Assembly: GCF_001619615.1 (NCBI RefSeq) | Contig: NZ_LQQP01000012.1 | Location: forward strand, 1-64,000 | Reading direction: 5' to 3' | From: Microbacterium sp. T32 | Lineage (GTDB): Bacteria > Actinomycetota > Actinomycetes > Actinomycetales > Microbacteriaceae | Length of the DNA stretch: 64,000 nucleotides | Shown here: piece after piece, positions 7,283 to 16,271 of the stretch | How the letters are laid out: each line of letters opens with the position of its first letter | Numbering within the stretch: the first letter of the stretch is position 1 | Program-made: the position numbers and the translations under genes | Notes under the pieces: generated by a model | Database searches by the model: none | Seen by the model: only the letters and a program-made list of their open reading frames with translations | Told to the model about the DNA's origin: nothing

Positions 7283-8737
7283 TCAGGCCTTGCTCTTGTC
7301 CTTGCGGACGAACAGGGTCTCGGTCTGCTCGAGTTCCATGCCCTTGGTCTCGGGGATCCGCAGCGCCACGTAGAGGAACGACAGCGCGGCGAACAGCGCG
7401 TACATGCCGTACGTGAGCGGGAGCGACCAGCCCGACATCGCGGGGAACGACACCGTGATGGCGAAGTTCGCGATCCACTGCGCACCCGCCGCGACACCCA
7501 GCGCCTTGCCGCGGATGCGGCTGGGGAAGATCTCGCCGAGCAGCACCCAGACCAGCGGACCCCACGACGCGCCGAACCCGATCACGAAGACGTTCGCCGC
7601 GACCAGCGCGATCCCGCCCCACGGGGCCGGCAGCGACACGTCATCGCCGCTGCCCTGCGCGAACGTGAACGACAGGGCCATCGCGGCCAGCGACACCGTC
7701 ATCAGCACGGAACCGGTCAGGAGGATCGGCTTCCGGCCCACGCGGTCGACGAGGAAGATCGCGACGAAGGTGACGACGACGTTCGTGACCGACGTGATGA
7801 CCGAGATGAGCAGGGAGTTGCTCTCGTCGAAGCCGACCGCGCGCCACAGCGTCGTCGAGTAGTAGAAGATCACGTTGATACCGACGAACTGCTGGAACAT
7901 CGACAGCAGGATGCCGGTCCACACGATGCCCTGCAGACCCAGCACCGGTCCGCGCAGCGACACGTTCTTGTTCTTGCGGTCGGTCTCGATCGCGCTCGTG
8001 AGCTCGTTCATCGTCTTGTCGAGGTCGGCCGGGGGCACCAGGCGCGAGAAGATCGCGCGCGCTTCGTCCTTACGGCCCTTCGCGAGGAGGTAGCGCGGCG
8101 ACTCCGGGACGGTGAACGACAGGATGCCGTAGACGGCGGCGGGGATCACGCCGACGAGGAACATCCAGCGCCACGCCTCCATGCCCAGCCACAGTTGGTT
8201 CGCGGCGCCACCGGCGGAGGTGGCGAGGAGCGCGTCGGAGAGCAGCGCGCCGAAGATGCCGAGCGTGATCGCGAGCTGCTGCAGGGACGCGAGCGAGCCG
8301 CGGATCTGGCGCGGCGCCACCTCGGCGATGTATGCGGGCGCCACGACCGAGGCGATGCCGATGCCGAGGCCGCTCATGACGCGCCACAGGATGAGGTCGG
8401 GGACGCTGAACGTCAGCGCGGCACCGATCGACGACACGAAGAACAGCACGGCACCGAGGAGCATGACCTTCAGTCGGCCCCAGCGGTCGGAGAGCGCGCC
8501 GGCGATGACCGCGCCCACCGCGCAGCCGAGCAGCGCGACGGCCACGACGAAGCCCGTCAGCACCTGGCTCAGCTCGAAGTTGCCCTGGACGGCATCCACG
8601 GCGCCGTTGATGACGGAGGAGTCGAACCCGAACAGGAACCCACCGACGGCGGCGGCGATCGAGAGTCCAACCGCTCGTCGTCCGTAGGGACCGCGGAGGG
8701 TGAAGGCATTGGCGGGGATCGACTGCGTCTGGCTCAC
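7283..8737 (-). CDS. sugar porter family MFS transporter
   Basis: 484-residue, twelve-helix proton symporter-type sugar transporter in the cytoplasmic membrane. Sugar-porter signatures are visible: GFLFGFDSSVINGAV in helix 1, SDRWGRLKVM in loop 2-3, PESPRYLLAKGRKDEA in the central loop, DRVGRKPILLTG in loop 8-9 and the C-terminal PETKGMELEQTE. It resembles XylE/GalP/IolT carriers; the substrate cannot be read from sequence. GTG 8737 lies six bases after a minus-strand TAGCGT box (8744-8749), so the start is probably leaderless. It sits between tatD and rsmA, interrupting the housekeeping order. Confidence 0.9.
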   Translation of the reverse strand: MSQTQSIPANAFTLRGPYGRRAVGLSIAAAVGGFLFGFDSSVINGAVDAVQGNFELSQVLTGFVVAVALLGCAVGAVIAGALSDRWGRLKVMLLGAVLFFVSSIGAALTFSVPDLILWRVMSGLGIGIASVVAPAYIAEVAPRQIRGSLASLQQLAITLGIFGALLSDALLATSAGGAANQLWLGMEAWRWMFLVGVIPAAVYGILSFTVPESPRYLLAKGRKDEARAIFSRLVPPADLDKTMNELTSAIETDRKNKNVSLRGPVLGLQGIVWTGILLSMFQQFVGINVIFYYSTTLWRAVGFDESNSLLISVITSVTNVVVTFVAIFLVDRVGRKPILLTGSVLMTVSLAAMALSFTFAQGSGDDVSLPAPWGGIALVAANVFVIGFGASWGPLVWVLLGEIFPSRIRGKALGVAAGAQWIANFAITVSFPAMSGWSLPLTYGMYALFAALSFLYVALRIPETKGMELEQTETLFVRKDKSKA

Positions 8738-8743
8738 CCACCC

Positions 8744-8749
8744 ACGCTA
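8744..8749 (-). promoter_or_regulatory. -10 box of the leaderless sugar porter gene
   Basis: TAGCGT on the minus strand is followed by six bases (GGGTGG) and the GTG start at 8737; no Shine-Dalgarno. Confidence 0.5.
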
Positions 8750-8792
8750 CTGCCGTCTGCGCCCCAGGGCGGCGACTGGCGGTCGCCCTGGT

Positions 8793-8798
8793 TACAGT
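8793..8798 (+). promoter_or_regulatory. -10 box of leaderless rsmA
   Basis: TACAGT at 8793-8798 is followed by GGAACA and ATG 8805. This six-base spacing fixes the start and excludes the longer open frame that runs back to 8700. Confidence 0.6.
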
Positions 8799-8804
8799 GG
8801 AACA

Positions 8805-9644
8805 ATGCCCGTTTCGCTCCTCGGTGCCGCCGAGATCCGCCGGCTCGCCGCCGACCTCGACGTCACGCCGACCAAGAAGCTGGGGCAGAACTTCGTCGTC
8901 GACGCCAACACGGTCCGAAAGATCGTGCAGGCCGCGCGGGTCGAGGCATCCGATCGGGTCGTCGAGATCGGGCCGGGACTCGGCTCGCTGACGCTCGCGA
9001 TCCTCGAGACGGGCGCGTCGGTCGTCGCCGTCGAGATCGACCACCGGCTGGCCGCGCGGCTCCCCGAGACCGCGGCCGCGCACGATGTGCCGGCCGAGCG
9101 TCTGACCGTGATCGACGCCGACGCGCTGCAGGTGCGCGAGCTCCCCGGCGCGCCCGAGGTCCTCGTCGCGAACCTGCCGTACAACGTGTCGGTACCGGTG
9201 CTGCTGCACTTCCTCGAGACGTTCCCGTTCCTGCAGCGCGGCGTCGTCATGGTGCAGGCCGAGGTGGGGGAGCGCCTCGCGGCCCCGCCCGGATCCAAGG
9301 TGTACGGCGCCCCGAGCGTCAAGGCCGCGTGGTACGGCCCGTGGCGCCTGGCCGGAACGGTCTCGCGCCAGGTGTTCTGGCCGGTTCCGAACGTCGACAG
9401 CGTGCTGGTCGGATTCGAACGGGATGCCGAGCCCCGCGGCGACGAAGACCTCCGGCGCCGCACGTTCGCGATCGTGGATGCCGCCTTCCAGCAGCGCCGC
9501 AAGATGCTGCGGCAGGCTCTGTCGAGCGTTCTCGGCGGGTCTGCCGCCGCCGCGTCAGAGGCGCTGGAGGCCGCGGGCGTCGATCCGACGCTCCGCGGCG
9601 AGCAGCTCTCCATCACCGACTTCGTACGCATCGCCGCGCTCTAA
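8805..9644 (+). CDS. rsmA: 16S rRNA (adenine(1518)-N6/adenine(1519)-N6)-dimethyltransferase
   Basis: KsgA-type enzyme that dimethylates two adjacent adenines in the 3' hairpin of 16S rRNA, a late small-subunit checkpoint. 279 residues. N-terminal TKKLGQNFVVD, SAM-binding VEIGPGLGSLTLAIL and catalytic NLPYNVSVPVLLHFL are all present, then the helical C-domain (QQRRKMLRQAL). The start is the ATG six bases after TACAGT. Normally next to ispE in actinobacteria; here about 2.9 kb with a phosphoesterase and a Stealth gene separates them. Confidence 0.95.
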   Translation: MPVSLLGAAEIRRLAADLDVTPTKKLGQNFVVDANTVRKIVQAARVEASDRVVEIGPGLGSLTLAILETGASVVAVEIDHRLAARLPETAAAHDVPAERLTVIDADALQVRELPGAPEVLVANLPYNVSVPVLLHFLETFPFLQRGVVMVQAEVGERLAAPPGSKVYGAPSVKAAWYGPWRLAGTVSRQVFWPVPNVDSVLVGFERDAEPRGDEDLRRRTFAIVDAAFQQRRKMLRQALSSVLGGSAAAASEALEAAGVDPTLRGEQLSITDFVRIAAL

Positions 9645-9690
9645 CCCCCGGCTTCCCCCCAGGGTGGTCGCGCCGCCGATCCCGCGCTCT

Positions 9691-9756
9691 CGCGTGAGTC
9701 GCCACGTCTTGTCGCTTCTCCGCGGGTAGAGGCGACAAATCGTGGCGACTCACGCG
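9691..9756. repeat. perfect 16-bp inverted repeat, large intergenic hairpin
   Basis: CGCGTGAGTCGCCACG (9691-9706) is the exact inverse of CGTGGCGACTCACGCG (9741-9756). Inside, TTGTCGC (9709-9715) pairs with GCGACAA (9732-9738). The element lies in the 238-bp rsmA-phosphoesterase spacer and may be the rsmA terminator. Words GTCGCCACG and TTGTCGC recur only within this locus as far as I can see. Confidence 0.85.
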
Positions 9757-9881
9757 TCTGCGCGTCCCGTAATTTCTCGTCGCGTTCATCACGAGTTCCC
9801 GAAACATGCCGGTAACATTTCTGCTCAACCGGGAGCATCACGCCGGGCTGAGGCCGTACCCGACGGCCCGAAGGGATCGAG

Positions 9882-10817
9882 ATGCGCTTTGCCGAACACC
9901 CTCGCGCCGAACGCGTGCTGCTCCACCTGAGTGACACGCACCTGCGAGCGGGCGGCGCCCCGCTGTACGACCGCGTCGACTCCGAGGAGCACCTCTCCCA
10001 GGCGGTCGCCGCGATCGAGGCATCCGGAATCCGTCCCGACGGTCTCATCTTCACGGGCGACCTCGCCGACTTCGGTGAGGACGACGCGTACGCCCGCGTG
10101 CGGGCGATCGTCGAGCCCGCGGCAGCGCGTCTGGGCGCCCCCGTCATCTGGGTCATGGGCAACCACGACGACCGCGCGACGTTCCGCTCCCATTTCCTGC
10201 CCGGCGAGAGCGGCGACCCGACGGCCCCGGTCGATCGCATCGACGAGCTCAACGGCCTCCGCGTCGTGACGCTCGACACGTCGGTCCCCGGTCACCACCA
10301 CGGCGAGGTCACCGCCGCCCAGCGCGAGTGGCTCGCCGACGTGCTGTCGGTGCCCGCGCCCCTCGGCACGATCCTCGCGATGCACCACCCGCCGGTGCCG
10401 AGCGTGCTCGACCTGGCCGCCACCGTCGAGTTGCGCGACCAGCGGCTCCTGGCCGACGTGCTGCGCGGCAGCGACGTGCGGGCGATCCTCGCGGGACACC
10501 TGCACTACTCGACGTTCGCGACGTTCGCGGGCATCCCGGTGTCCGTGGCATCCGCCACCTGCTACACGCAGGACCTGATGGTGCCGGTCGGGGGGACCCG
10601 GCCGCAGGACGGTGCCCAGGGCTTCAACCTCGTCCACGTCTACGACGAGACGATCGTGCATTCGGTCGTCCCCGTCGGCGCCGCCGAGGTGCTGCAGTAC
10701 GTCGACGCCGCCGAGTCGCAGGAGCGCCTGCGGTCGGCCGGCATCGTCGTGCCGGCCACGGCGGAGCTCAGCGGGCGGGTGTCGCCGCCGACGACGCCGC
10801 TACCGATCCTGCGGTGA
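9882..10817 (+). CDS. metallophosphoesterase, CpdA-like 3',5'-cyclic nucleotide phosphodiesterase family
   Basis: 311-residue calcineurin-like phosphoesterase, probably cytoplasmic. The dimetal motifs run in order: LSDTHLR (D-x-H), FTGDLAD (GD), MGNHDDR (GNHD/E), MHHPPVPS and the closing AGHLHYS (GHxH). This layout matches class III cyclic-nucleotide phosphodiesterases (CpdA, Rv0805), but such enzymes often also hydrolyse other phosphodiesters. ATG 9882 has a modest upstream GAAGGG and a TAACAT-like -10 about 65 bases before it. Its last 50 bases overlap tail-to-tail with the Stealth gene on the other strand. Confidence 0.85.
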   Translation: MRFAEHPRAERVLLHLSDTHLRAGGAPLYDRVDSEEHLSQAVAAIEASGIRPDGLIFTGDLADFGEDDAYARVRAIVEPAAARLGAPVIWVMGNHDDRATFRSHFLPGESGDPTAPVDRIDELNGLRVVTLDTSVPGHHHGEVTAAQREWLADVLSVPAPLGTILAMHHPPVPSVLDLAATVELRDQRLLADVLRGSDVRAILAGHLHYSTFATFAGIPVSVASATCYTQDLMVPVGGTRPQDGAQGFNLVHVYDETIVHSVVPVGAAEVLQYVDAAESQERLRSAGIVVPATAELSGRVSPPTTPLPILR

Positions 10818-12351
10818 CCGCCTCGGCCTTCTCCCACGGCGCCGCCACGGGGAAGTAGCGCTCGAGGCAGGCGCGGAGCGCGGGCACGCGGACCTCTTCG
10901 GGGATCTCGGGCACGCTGCCGTCGTTGAGGCAGAACATGTCCGTGTCCCGCCGCGAGACGAGCCGCTCCATCTGACGGAGGGCGTCGAGCTGCGTGGTCT
11001 GGACGTAGCGCGTGCGGGGCTCGGTCGTGATGACCGCGCGACCCGTGGCCAGGGCGTAGTAGTGGTACAGGCTGTTCGTCACCGAGATGTCGGTCGCCGA
11101 GCGGAAACGGCTCGCGGCGGTGCGGGCGTAGTCCTCGGCGAACTCTCGCTCCAGCTCGTACGCGACCGAACGCCGGAGCGGCGTGGCGCAGTGCTCGAGG
11201 TCAAGCGTGGTGACCCGACCGAAGCGCTCCTTCAGCAGCGCGCGGTTCACGCGCAGCCCGTTGTCGTGGCCCGAGCGGTCGACGTGGGCGGGACCGCTGC
11301 CGATGCGGATGCCGCTCTCCACGAACCGGGTGATGCCCGCTCCGCTGAAGAACAGTTCCGGCGTGACGGGACGCCCGAAGAACATGTCGTCGTTGCTGTA
11401 GAGGAAGTGCTCGGCGAGGCCCGGGATGCGGTGCAGCTGTGCCTCGACGGCGTGCGAGTTGTGCGTGGGGAGCACTGACAGGTCGGCGAAGAACTCCTCG
11501 CTGCGCACGATCGTGACCTTGGGGTGGTCGGCGAGCCACTCGGGCGTGGGGGAGTCGGTCGCGATGAAGATGCGCCGCACCCACGGTGCGTACATGTGGA
11601 CGCTCCGCAGCGCGTAGCGCAGCTCGTCGACCTGGCGGTAACGGGCGGCGTTGTCGTCGCCGTCGCCGACGACGTAGCCCTTCATGCGCGCGGCGCGCTG
11701 GCGCTGGAACTCGCTCGACGAGCCGTCGACCCACGAGAAGACCATGTCGACGTCTTCCGTGAACTCGTTCGGGTGGGGGTCGAACATGCCCGCGACCGTG
11801 CGCCAGCGGCGTCCGTAGCGCTCGACCTCGACGAGATCGAGGTCGGCTGCGGCGAACTTCCGGCGTGTGAGCGCGCTCGGGCGCGGAGCCTCGACGGTCT
11901 GCGCCCCGAACCGCCACAGCTCGAGGCGCGGCGCGAGTGCGGAACCGTAGCGGTACGAGCCCTCCGTCGACGTGCGGGGACGGAACACGGCGTAGGCCTC
12001 GACGGCGTTGCGGCTGGGGCGGACGCTGTGCGCCGGCACCGGTTCCTCGCCGCGGGCCTTGAGGTACACGGGACCGAGCTCGGGGTCGCGCAGCGCCGCG
12101 AGCGCGGCGTCGGCATGCGCCGTGTCGACGACGATCTTCGGTCGGCGATTGGCATCCCGCACCAGCATCACCTCGACGCCCGCCGCCTCGATCGCCGCGG
12201 CGACCGTGAGCAGGTCGTCACGCTCGGCGTCCGCCGGGGTGGAGCGGTCGTCGACGACGTGCAGGATGCCGTCGACCATGCGGATGTCCGCCCGGGAGAG
12301 GAGGGCGCGCCAGGGATCGGTTTCGACAGAAAGGGGGACCATCGATCGCAT
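10768..12351 (-). CDS. Stealth family polysaccharide (sugar-phosphate) phosphotransferase
   Basis: 527-residue protein with the Stealth conserved regions: CR1 [17 protein letters not shown]2 [16 protein letters not shown] with [15 protein letters not shown]3 [16 protein letters not shown] with [13 protein letters not shown], and a C-terminal CR4. The family transfers hexose-1-phosphate from nucleotide sugars to glycans, building phosphodiester-linked capsule or exopolysaccharide. The first 150 residues are an uncharacterised extension. ATG 12351 is chosen because GAGGAGG precedes it by seven bases; an ATG 39 bases upstream has none. Together with gmd/rmd it suggests a decorated surface glycan, which is inference. 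Confidence 0.88.
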   Translation of the reverse strand: MRSMVPLSVETDPWRALLSRADIRMVDGILHVVDDRSTPADAERDDLLTVAAAIEAAGVEVMLVRDANRRPKIVVDTAHADAALAALRDPELGPVYLKARGEEPVPAHSVRPSRNAVEAYAVFRPRTSTEGSYRYGSALAPRLELWRFGAQTVEAPRPSALTRRKFAAADLDLVEVERYGRRWRTVAGMFDPHPNEFTEDVDMVFSWVDGSSSEFQRQRAARMKGYVVGDGDDNAARYRQVDELRYALRSVHMYAPWVRRIFIATDSPTPEWLADHPKVTIVRSEEFFADLSVLPTHNSHAVEAQLHRIPGLAEHFLYSNDDMFFGRPVTPELFFSGAGITRFVESGIRIGSGPAHVDRSGHDNGLRVNRALLKERFGRVTTLDLEHCATPLRRSVAYELEREFAEDYARTAASRFRSATDISVTNSLYHYYALATGRAVITTEPRTRYVQTTQLDALRQMERLVSRRDTDMFCLNDGSVPEIPEEVRVPALRACLERYFPVAAPWEKAEAVTAGSVAASSAATPAR

Positions 12352-12454
12352 ACTGTGCCTCCTCGGGGGATGTGGGGACGGTTCGTACACCGTAGGGATT
12401 ACGGCGTTACGTGCGCGTTTCGGCGGCGGCGCCGAACGGCGGTGAGCGGGGCAC

Positions 12455-12460
12455 TACTGT
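12455..12460 (+). promoter_or_regulatory. -10 box before ispE leader ORF
   Basis: TACTGT at 12455-12460 followed by CGAAGA and GTG 12467: the same six-base geometry seen at rsmA and metG. It is the only promoter-like hexamer I see in the divergent Stealth/ispE spacer on this strand. Confidence 0.5.
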
Positions 12461-12466
12461 CGAAGA

Positions 12467-12598
12467 GTGACTGAGATCGCCCGCTCCGGACCGACCGCCA
12501 TCGACCCGTTGCTCGCGGGTCGGACGACGTCGGGCCGACGTTCCAGTCTCGCACACGGTGGCGCGACCGGGGCGCGCGCGGGACGGTCTGCCCGATGA
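12467..12598 (+). CDS. possible 43-residue leaderless leader peptide upstream of ispE
   Basis: GTG 12467 opens a 43-codon frame ([16 protein letters not shown]...) ending in a TGA that overlaps the ispE ATG as ATGA. The GTG sits six bases after TACTGT like other leaderless starts here, whereas ispE itself has only a distant GGGACGG. The peptide is Arg/Gly/Ser-rich, with no domain or transmembrane segment that I recognise. It may only deliver ribosomes to ispE by coupling. Alternatively the true transcript start lies elsewhere and the frame is chance. Confidence 0.35.
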   Translation: MTEIARSGPTAIDPLLAGRTTSGRRSSLAHGGATGARAGRSAR

Positions 12599-13524
12599 GC
12601 GGCTCGTCCGCAGAGGTCCGCGTCCGCGCGCCCGGGAAGATCAACGTCTTCCTCGAGGTCGGCGACGTCGCCGACGACGGTTATCACGAGGTCGCCACGG
12701 CGTACCAGGCGGTTTCGCTGTACGAGGAGATCACGGCCGTCCCCGCCGGCGGCTTCACGATCGAGATCGCCGAGACCTCGACGGTCGACGTCGAGGGCGT
12801 CCCCACCGACGAGCGCAATCTCGCGCTGCGCGCCGCCCGGATGCTCGCTCGGGTCGCCGGGGTCGAGGACGGCGTGCATCTCACGGTCCGCAAGGCGGTG
12901 CCGGTGGCGGGCGGGATGGGCGGCGGGTCCGCCGACGCCGCGGCCGCCCTGGTGGCCTGCGACGCCCTGTGGGGGATCGGGATGCCGACCGCCGAGCTCG
13001 CGCGCCTCGCGGCGCAGCTGGGCGCCGACGTGCCCTTCGCGCTGCTCGGCGGAACCGCGATCGGCACGGGCCGCGGCGACGAACTGAGCCCCGCGCTGGC
13101 ATCCGGTCGCTTCCACTGGGTCCTCGTCCCGAACGACCAGGGGCTGTCGACCCCGGTCGTCTACGGGGAGCTCGACGCGCACCGCGCGCGCCACGCGGTC
13201 GACATCGGACCGGCGCCGCGCGTCCCGGCCGTCGACCCGGACGTGCTGCACGCGATCCGCCAGGGCGACGCGCACATGCTCGCGGCGACCGTCCGCAACG
13301 ATCTGCAGGCGCCCGCGCTGCACCTCCGACCCGATCTCGGACGCGTGCTCGAGCGCGGAGAACGCTCCGGTGCCCTCGCCGGGCTGGTCTCGGGCTCGGG
13401 CCCGACGCTGGCGTTCCTGGCGGCCGACGAGACATCGGCCATCGATCTCCAGGTGACCCTGAGCGCCGCGGGATATCCCGCTCTGCACGTCCACGGTCCC
13501 GTCGCGGGCGCGCGTGTGGTCTGA
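12595..13524 (+). CDS. ispE: 4-diphosphocytidyl-2-C-methyl-D-erythritol kinase
   Basis: GHMP-family kinase of the non-mevalonate (MEP) isoprenoid pathway; phosphorylates the 2-hydroxyl of CDP-methylerythritol with ATP. 309 residues. N-terminal [13 protein letters not shown] carries the catalytic lysine motif, the ATP loop [17 protein letters not shown] starts near residue 101 (GGGSADAA core), and the C-terminal GSGPTLAFL glycine motif is present. The start ATG overlaps the TGA of a 43-codon upstream frame. The rsmA-ispE-ABC-F order is conserved in actinobacteria, here with insertions on both sides. Confidence 0.95.
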   Translation: MSGSSAEVRVRAPGKINVFLEVGDVADDGYHEVATAYQAVSLYEEITAVPAGGFTIEIAETSTVDVEGVPTDERNLALRAARMLARVAGVEDGVHLTVRKAVPVAGGMGGGSADAAAALVACDALWGIGMPTAELARLAAQLGADVPFALLGGTAIGTGRGDELSPALASGRFHWVLVPNDQGLSTPVVYGELDAHRARHAVDIGPAPRVPAVDPDVLHAIRQGDAHMLAATVRNDLQAPALHLRPDLGRVLERGERSGALAGLVSGSGPTLAFLAADETSAIDLQVTLSAAGYPALHVHGPVAGARVV

Positions 13525-13661
13525 CCAGGGGGCACCATAGCCCAGGTCGTCACACGCGGCAATCTGACCTTTCGTGTCGGGGCCCCTCGCTAGCGTGTCC
13601 CAGGTAGCCGCAGACCTGCGAGCGCCGTGCCCGCACGCGGTCACGAAGAGGGAGGATCCCC

Positions 13662-13964
13662 ATGAAGGCAGTACTCGACGGCGTCGTCATCGCCGAAGCC
13701 GACCGCGACGACCTCGTCCCCATCGAAGGCAACTGGTACTTCCCGCCGAGCGCGATTCGCGAGGGCGCGCTCTCGCAGAGCCCGACGCCTTACACGTGCC
13801 CCTGGAAGGGCGCGGCCCAGTACTGGAACGTCTCGCTCGACGGTGCGGACCTGCCCGACGGCGCCTGGTCCTACCCCGACCTGCGTCCCGGCGCGGTCGA
13901 CCGTGTCGGCACCGACTTCGCCGGCTACGTCGCGTTCGACCGGAAGGTCGTGGTCTCCGACTGA
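13662..13964 (+). CDS. DUF427 domain protein
   Basis: 100-residue single-domain protein of the DUF427 family. The conserved core is visible as GNWYFPPSAI, TPYTCPWKGAAQYWNV and AWSYPDLRP with a terminal GYVAFDRKVVV. The biochemical role of the family is not established to my knowledge. It has a strong Shine-Dalgarno (GGGAGGA) before ATG 13662 and a TAGCGT-like -10 further upstream, and ends 13 bases before the opuCA start, so it may be co-transcribed with the osmoprotectant importer. Confidence 0.85.
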   Translation: MKAVLDGVVIAEADRDDLVPIEGNWYFPPSAIREGALSQSPTPYTCPWKGAAQYWNVSLDGADLPDGAWSYPDLRPGAVDRVGTDFAGYVAFDRKVVVSD

Positions 13965-13977
13965 GTCGGGTACGCGC

Positions 13978-14802
13978 ATGATCGAGTTCTCGACCGTCTC
14001 GAAGGTCTTCCCCGACGGCACCCGCGCCGTCGACGACTTCAGCCTCGTCATCCCGTCCCGCAAGACGACCGTCTTCGTGGGATCGTCGGGCTGCGGCAAG
14101 ACCACCCTGCTCCGCATGATCAACCGCATGGTCGAGCCCTCGTCCGGAACCATCTCCATCGACGGTGACGACATCGCGTCCCGGCCACCGGTGCAGCTGC
14201 GCCGGAGCATCGGCTACGTCATGCAGAACTCGGGTCTGCTGCCGCACTTCACCGTCGCGGAGAACATCGCGACCGTGCCCGTGCTGCAGGGCGAGAACCG
14301 CAAGAAGGCGCGCACCCGTGCCCTCGAGCTCATGGAGACGGTGGGCCTCGACACCGCGATGGCCGACCGCTACCCGAGCCAGCTCTCGGGCGGCCAGCAG
14401 CAGCGCGTCGGCGTCGCGCGCGGTCTCGCCGCCGACCCCAACATCCTCCTGATGGACGAGCCGTTCGGCGCGGTGGACCCGATCGTGCGCGACGAACTGC
14501 AGCAGGAGCTCATCCGCCTGCAGAACGACATCGGCAAGACGATCGTGTTCGTCACTCACGACATCGACGAAGCGTTCCTGCTCGGCGACCAGGTGGTGCT
14601 GCTCGAGAAGGGCGCTCAGGTCGCACAGGTCGGCGCACCGAGCGAGATCATCGAGCGCCCGGCGAACGACTTCGTCGCCAGCTTCATCGGAGCGGTGAAG
14701 GGCAAGCGCGCCCTGCATCTTAAGAAAACCGAGCGTGGCACGGTCGTCGTGGATGCCGAGGGACGCACGCAGGGCGCTCTCGTGGAGGAGCCGCGCGCGT
14801 GA
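13978..14802 (+). CDS. opuCA: osmoprotectant (glycine betaine/choline) ABC transporter ATP-binding protein
   Basis: 274-residue ATPase energising import of quaternary-amine osmolytes. Walker A GSSGCGKTTLL, signature LSGGQQQRVGVARG, Walker B LLMDEPFGAVDP and the H-loop FVTHDIDEAF are intact. The C-terminal CBS pair that senses ionic strength in OpuA/OpuCA-type proteins is absent; only about 50 residues follow the ATPase core. ATG 13978 is chosen; the open frame extends upstream but through DUF427. Its stop overlaps the permease start (GTGA), the first of two coupled junctions in the operon. Confidence 0.92.
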   Translation: MIEFSTVSKVFPDGTRAVDDFSLVIPSRKTTVFVGSSGCGKTTLLRMINRMVEPSSGTISIDGDDIASRPPVQLRRSIGYVMQNSGLLPHFTVAENIATVPVLQGENRKKARTRALELMETVGLDTAMADRYPSQLSGGQQQRVGVARGLAADPNILLMDEPFGAVDPIVRDELQQELIRLQNDIGKTIVFVTHDIDEAFLLGDQVVLLEKGAQVAQVGAPSEIIERPANDFVASFIGAVKGKRALHLKKTERGTVVVDAEGRTQGALVEEPRA

Positions 14803-15479
14803 CCTGGGTCCTCAACAACCTCGGCCTGATCGGCGAGCTGGCGGTCGCGCATCTGCAACAGAGCCTGATCGCGCTGGTCGCCGGTTTCGTCGTCAGCGTC
14901 CCGCTCGGCTGGTTCGCCTGGCGCTACCGGCTGGTGCGCAGCAGCGTCATCACGATCACCGGTCTGCTCTACACGATCCCCTCCCTCGCGCTGCTGATCC
15001 TGATGCCGGTGATCACCGGCTGGTACTCGATCGTGAGCCCCGTGAACCTCGTGGTCGCGCTGGCGATCTACGCCGTCGCGATCCTCGTGCGGGCTGTCGC
15101 GGACGGACTCGATTCGGTGGATGCCGGCGTGCGCCAGGCTTCGACCGCCCTGGGCTACAGCTCGTTCCGGCGCTTCTGGGCCGTGGAGTTCCCGCTCGCG
15201 GGTCCCGTGATCCTCGCCGGGCTTCGCGTCGCTTCGGCGAGCACGATCGCCCTCGCGACCGTCGGGATCCTGGTCGGCATCCAGAACATCGGCTACCTCT
15301 TCACGAACGGCCTGCAGCGACGGATCCTGCCCGAGGTGTTCACCGGCGTTCTCGCGGTGGTCGTGATCGCGCTCGTGATCGACCTGCTTCTCGTTTTGGC
15401 TGGACGACTGCTGATGCCCTGGACGCGGGGGACCAAGACCGTCTCCCGTCAGGCCAACCGGACGCTGGTGAAGGCATGA
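14799..15479 (+). CDS. opuCB: osmoprotectant ABC transporter permease
   Basis: 226-residue inner-membrane permease with about five or six transmembrane helices of the OpuC/ProW type. The cytoplasmic EAA-like loop is visible (DAGVRQASTALGYSSF, then VEFPLAGPVILAGLR). GTG 14799 overlaps the ATPase stop and its own stop overlaps the next ATG (ATGA), so stoichiometric translation is expected. Forms the channel with the second permease at 15476. Confidence 0.92.
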   Translation: MTWVLNNLGLIGELAVAHLQQSLIALVAGFVVSVPLGWFAWRYRLVRSSVITITGLLYTIPSLALLILMPVITGWYSIVSPVNLVVALAIYAVAILVRAVADGLDSVDAGVRQASTALGYSSFRRFWAVEFPLAGPVILAGLRVASASTIALATVGILVGIQNIGYLFTNGLQRRILPEVFTGVLAVVVIALVIDLLLVLAGRLLMPWTRGTKTVSRQANRTLVKA

Positions 15480-16237
15480 ACCTCATCGGCGAAGCGTTCG
15501 CCTGGATCTTCTCGGGCAACCCGGGCACGGGCTTCGACTCCATTCCCGCGGCGATCGGCGTGCAACTGCTGTACACGCTCGTGTCGGTGCTCGTCGCCGC
15601 GGCCATCGCGATCCCGCTCGGCTGGTACATCGGTCACACCGGGAAGGGTCGAAAGACCGCCGTCGCGATCTCGGGCGCCGCGCGCGCGATCCCGTCCTTC
15701 GGCCTCCTCATCCTGCTGACGCTGCTCCTCGGTGTTCTCCACAAGCCCGAGGCGGCCGTCATCTCGTTCGTCATCCTTGCGATCCCGTCCCTCCTCGCCG
15801 GCGCCTACACCGGCTTCGAGGCGATCGATCGTCGAGTTCTGGATGCCGGGCGGTCGATGGGCATGACCGAGGCGCAGATCCTGTGGCGCATCGAGGTCCC
15901 GCTCGGTCTGCCGCTGCTCGTCGGAGGCATCCGCGCCGCTACGTTGCAGGTGCTGGCCACCGTGACGATCGCCGCGTACATCGGACTCGGCGGGCTCGGG
16001 CAGTACATCATCGCGGCGATTCCGCTCCGCCGTTTCGACATCCTGATCGGCGGTGCGATCCTGGTCGCGGTGCTCGCGCTCGTCACCGACGGGTTGTTCG
16101 CCCTGCTCCAGCACCTCGTCGTGCCCCGTGGCATCCGTGTCGCCGGTGCCGCCTCCCCGCGGGCCCGGTCGGCCCGTGAGCGTCGAGCCGAGGCCGTCGC
16201 CGTCGGCGTTCCGGCCACCCCTCCCTCGGCTTCCTGA
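15476..16237 (+). CDS. opuCD: osmoprotectant ABC transporter permease, second subunit
   Basis: 253-residue partner permease, about six transmembrane helices, with the loop DAGRSMGMTEAQILWRIEVP characteristic of the family. The open frame extends far upstream, but ATG 15476, overlapping the opuCB stop, gives the expected N-terminus (MNLIGEAFAWIFSG). The cytoplasmic C-terminus is a short basic tail. Followed after 34 bases by the substrate-binding lipoprotein. Confidence 0.92.
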   Translation: MNLIGEAFAWIFSGNPGTGFDSIPAAIGVQLLYTLVSVLVAAAIAIPLGWYIGHTGKGRKTAVAISGAARAIPSFGLLILLTLLLGVLHKPEAAVISFVILAIPSLLAGAYTGFEAIDRRVLDAGRSMGMTEAQILWRIEVPLGLPLLVGGIRAATLQVLATVTIAAYIGLGGLGQYIIAAIPLRRFDILIGGAILVAVLALVTDGLFALLQHLVVPRGIRVAGAASPRARSARERRAEAVAVGVPATPPSAS

Positions 16238-16271
16238 CTCACCCGATTCCCCACCACCAGAAAGAGGAACC

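Noticed and set aside
14735..16237. 500-residue fusion of the two osmoprotectant permeases
   Set aside because: The upstream part of this frame is an out-of-frame shadow of opuCB; ATG 15476 overlapping the opuCB stop gives a normal permease.
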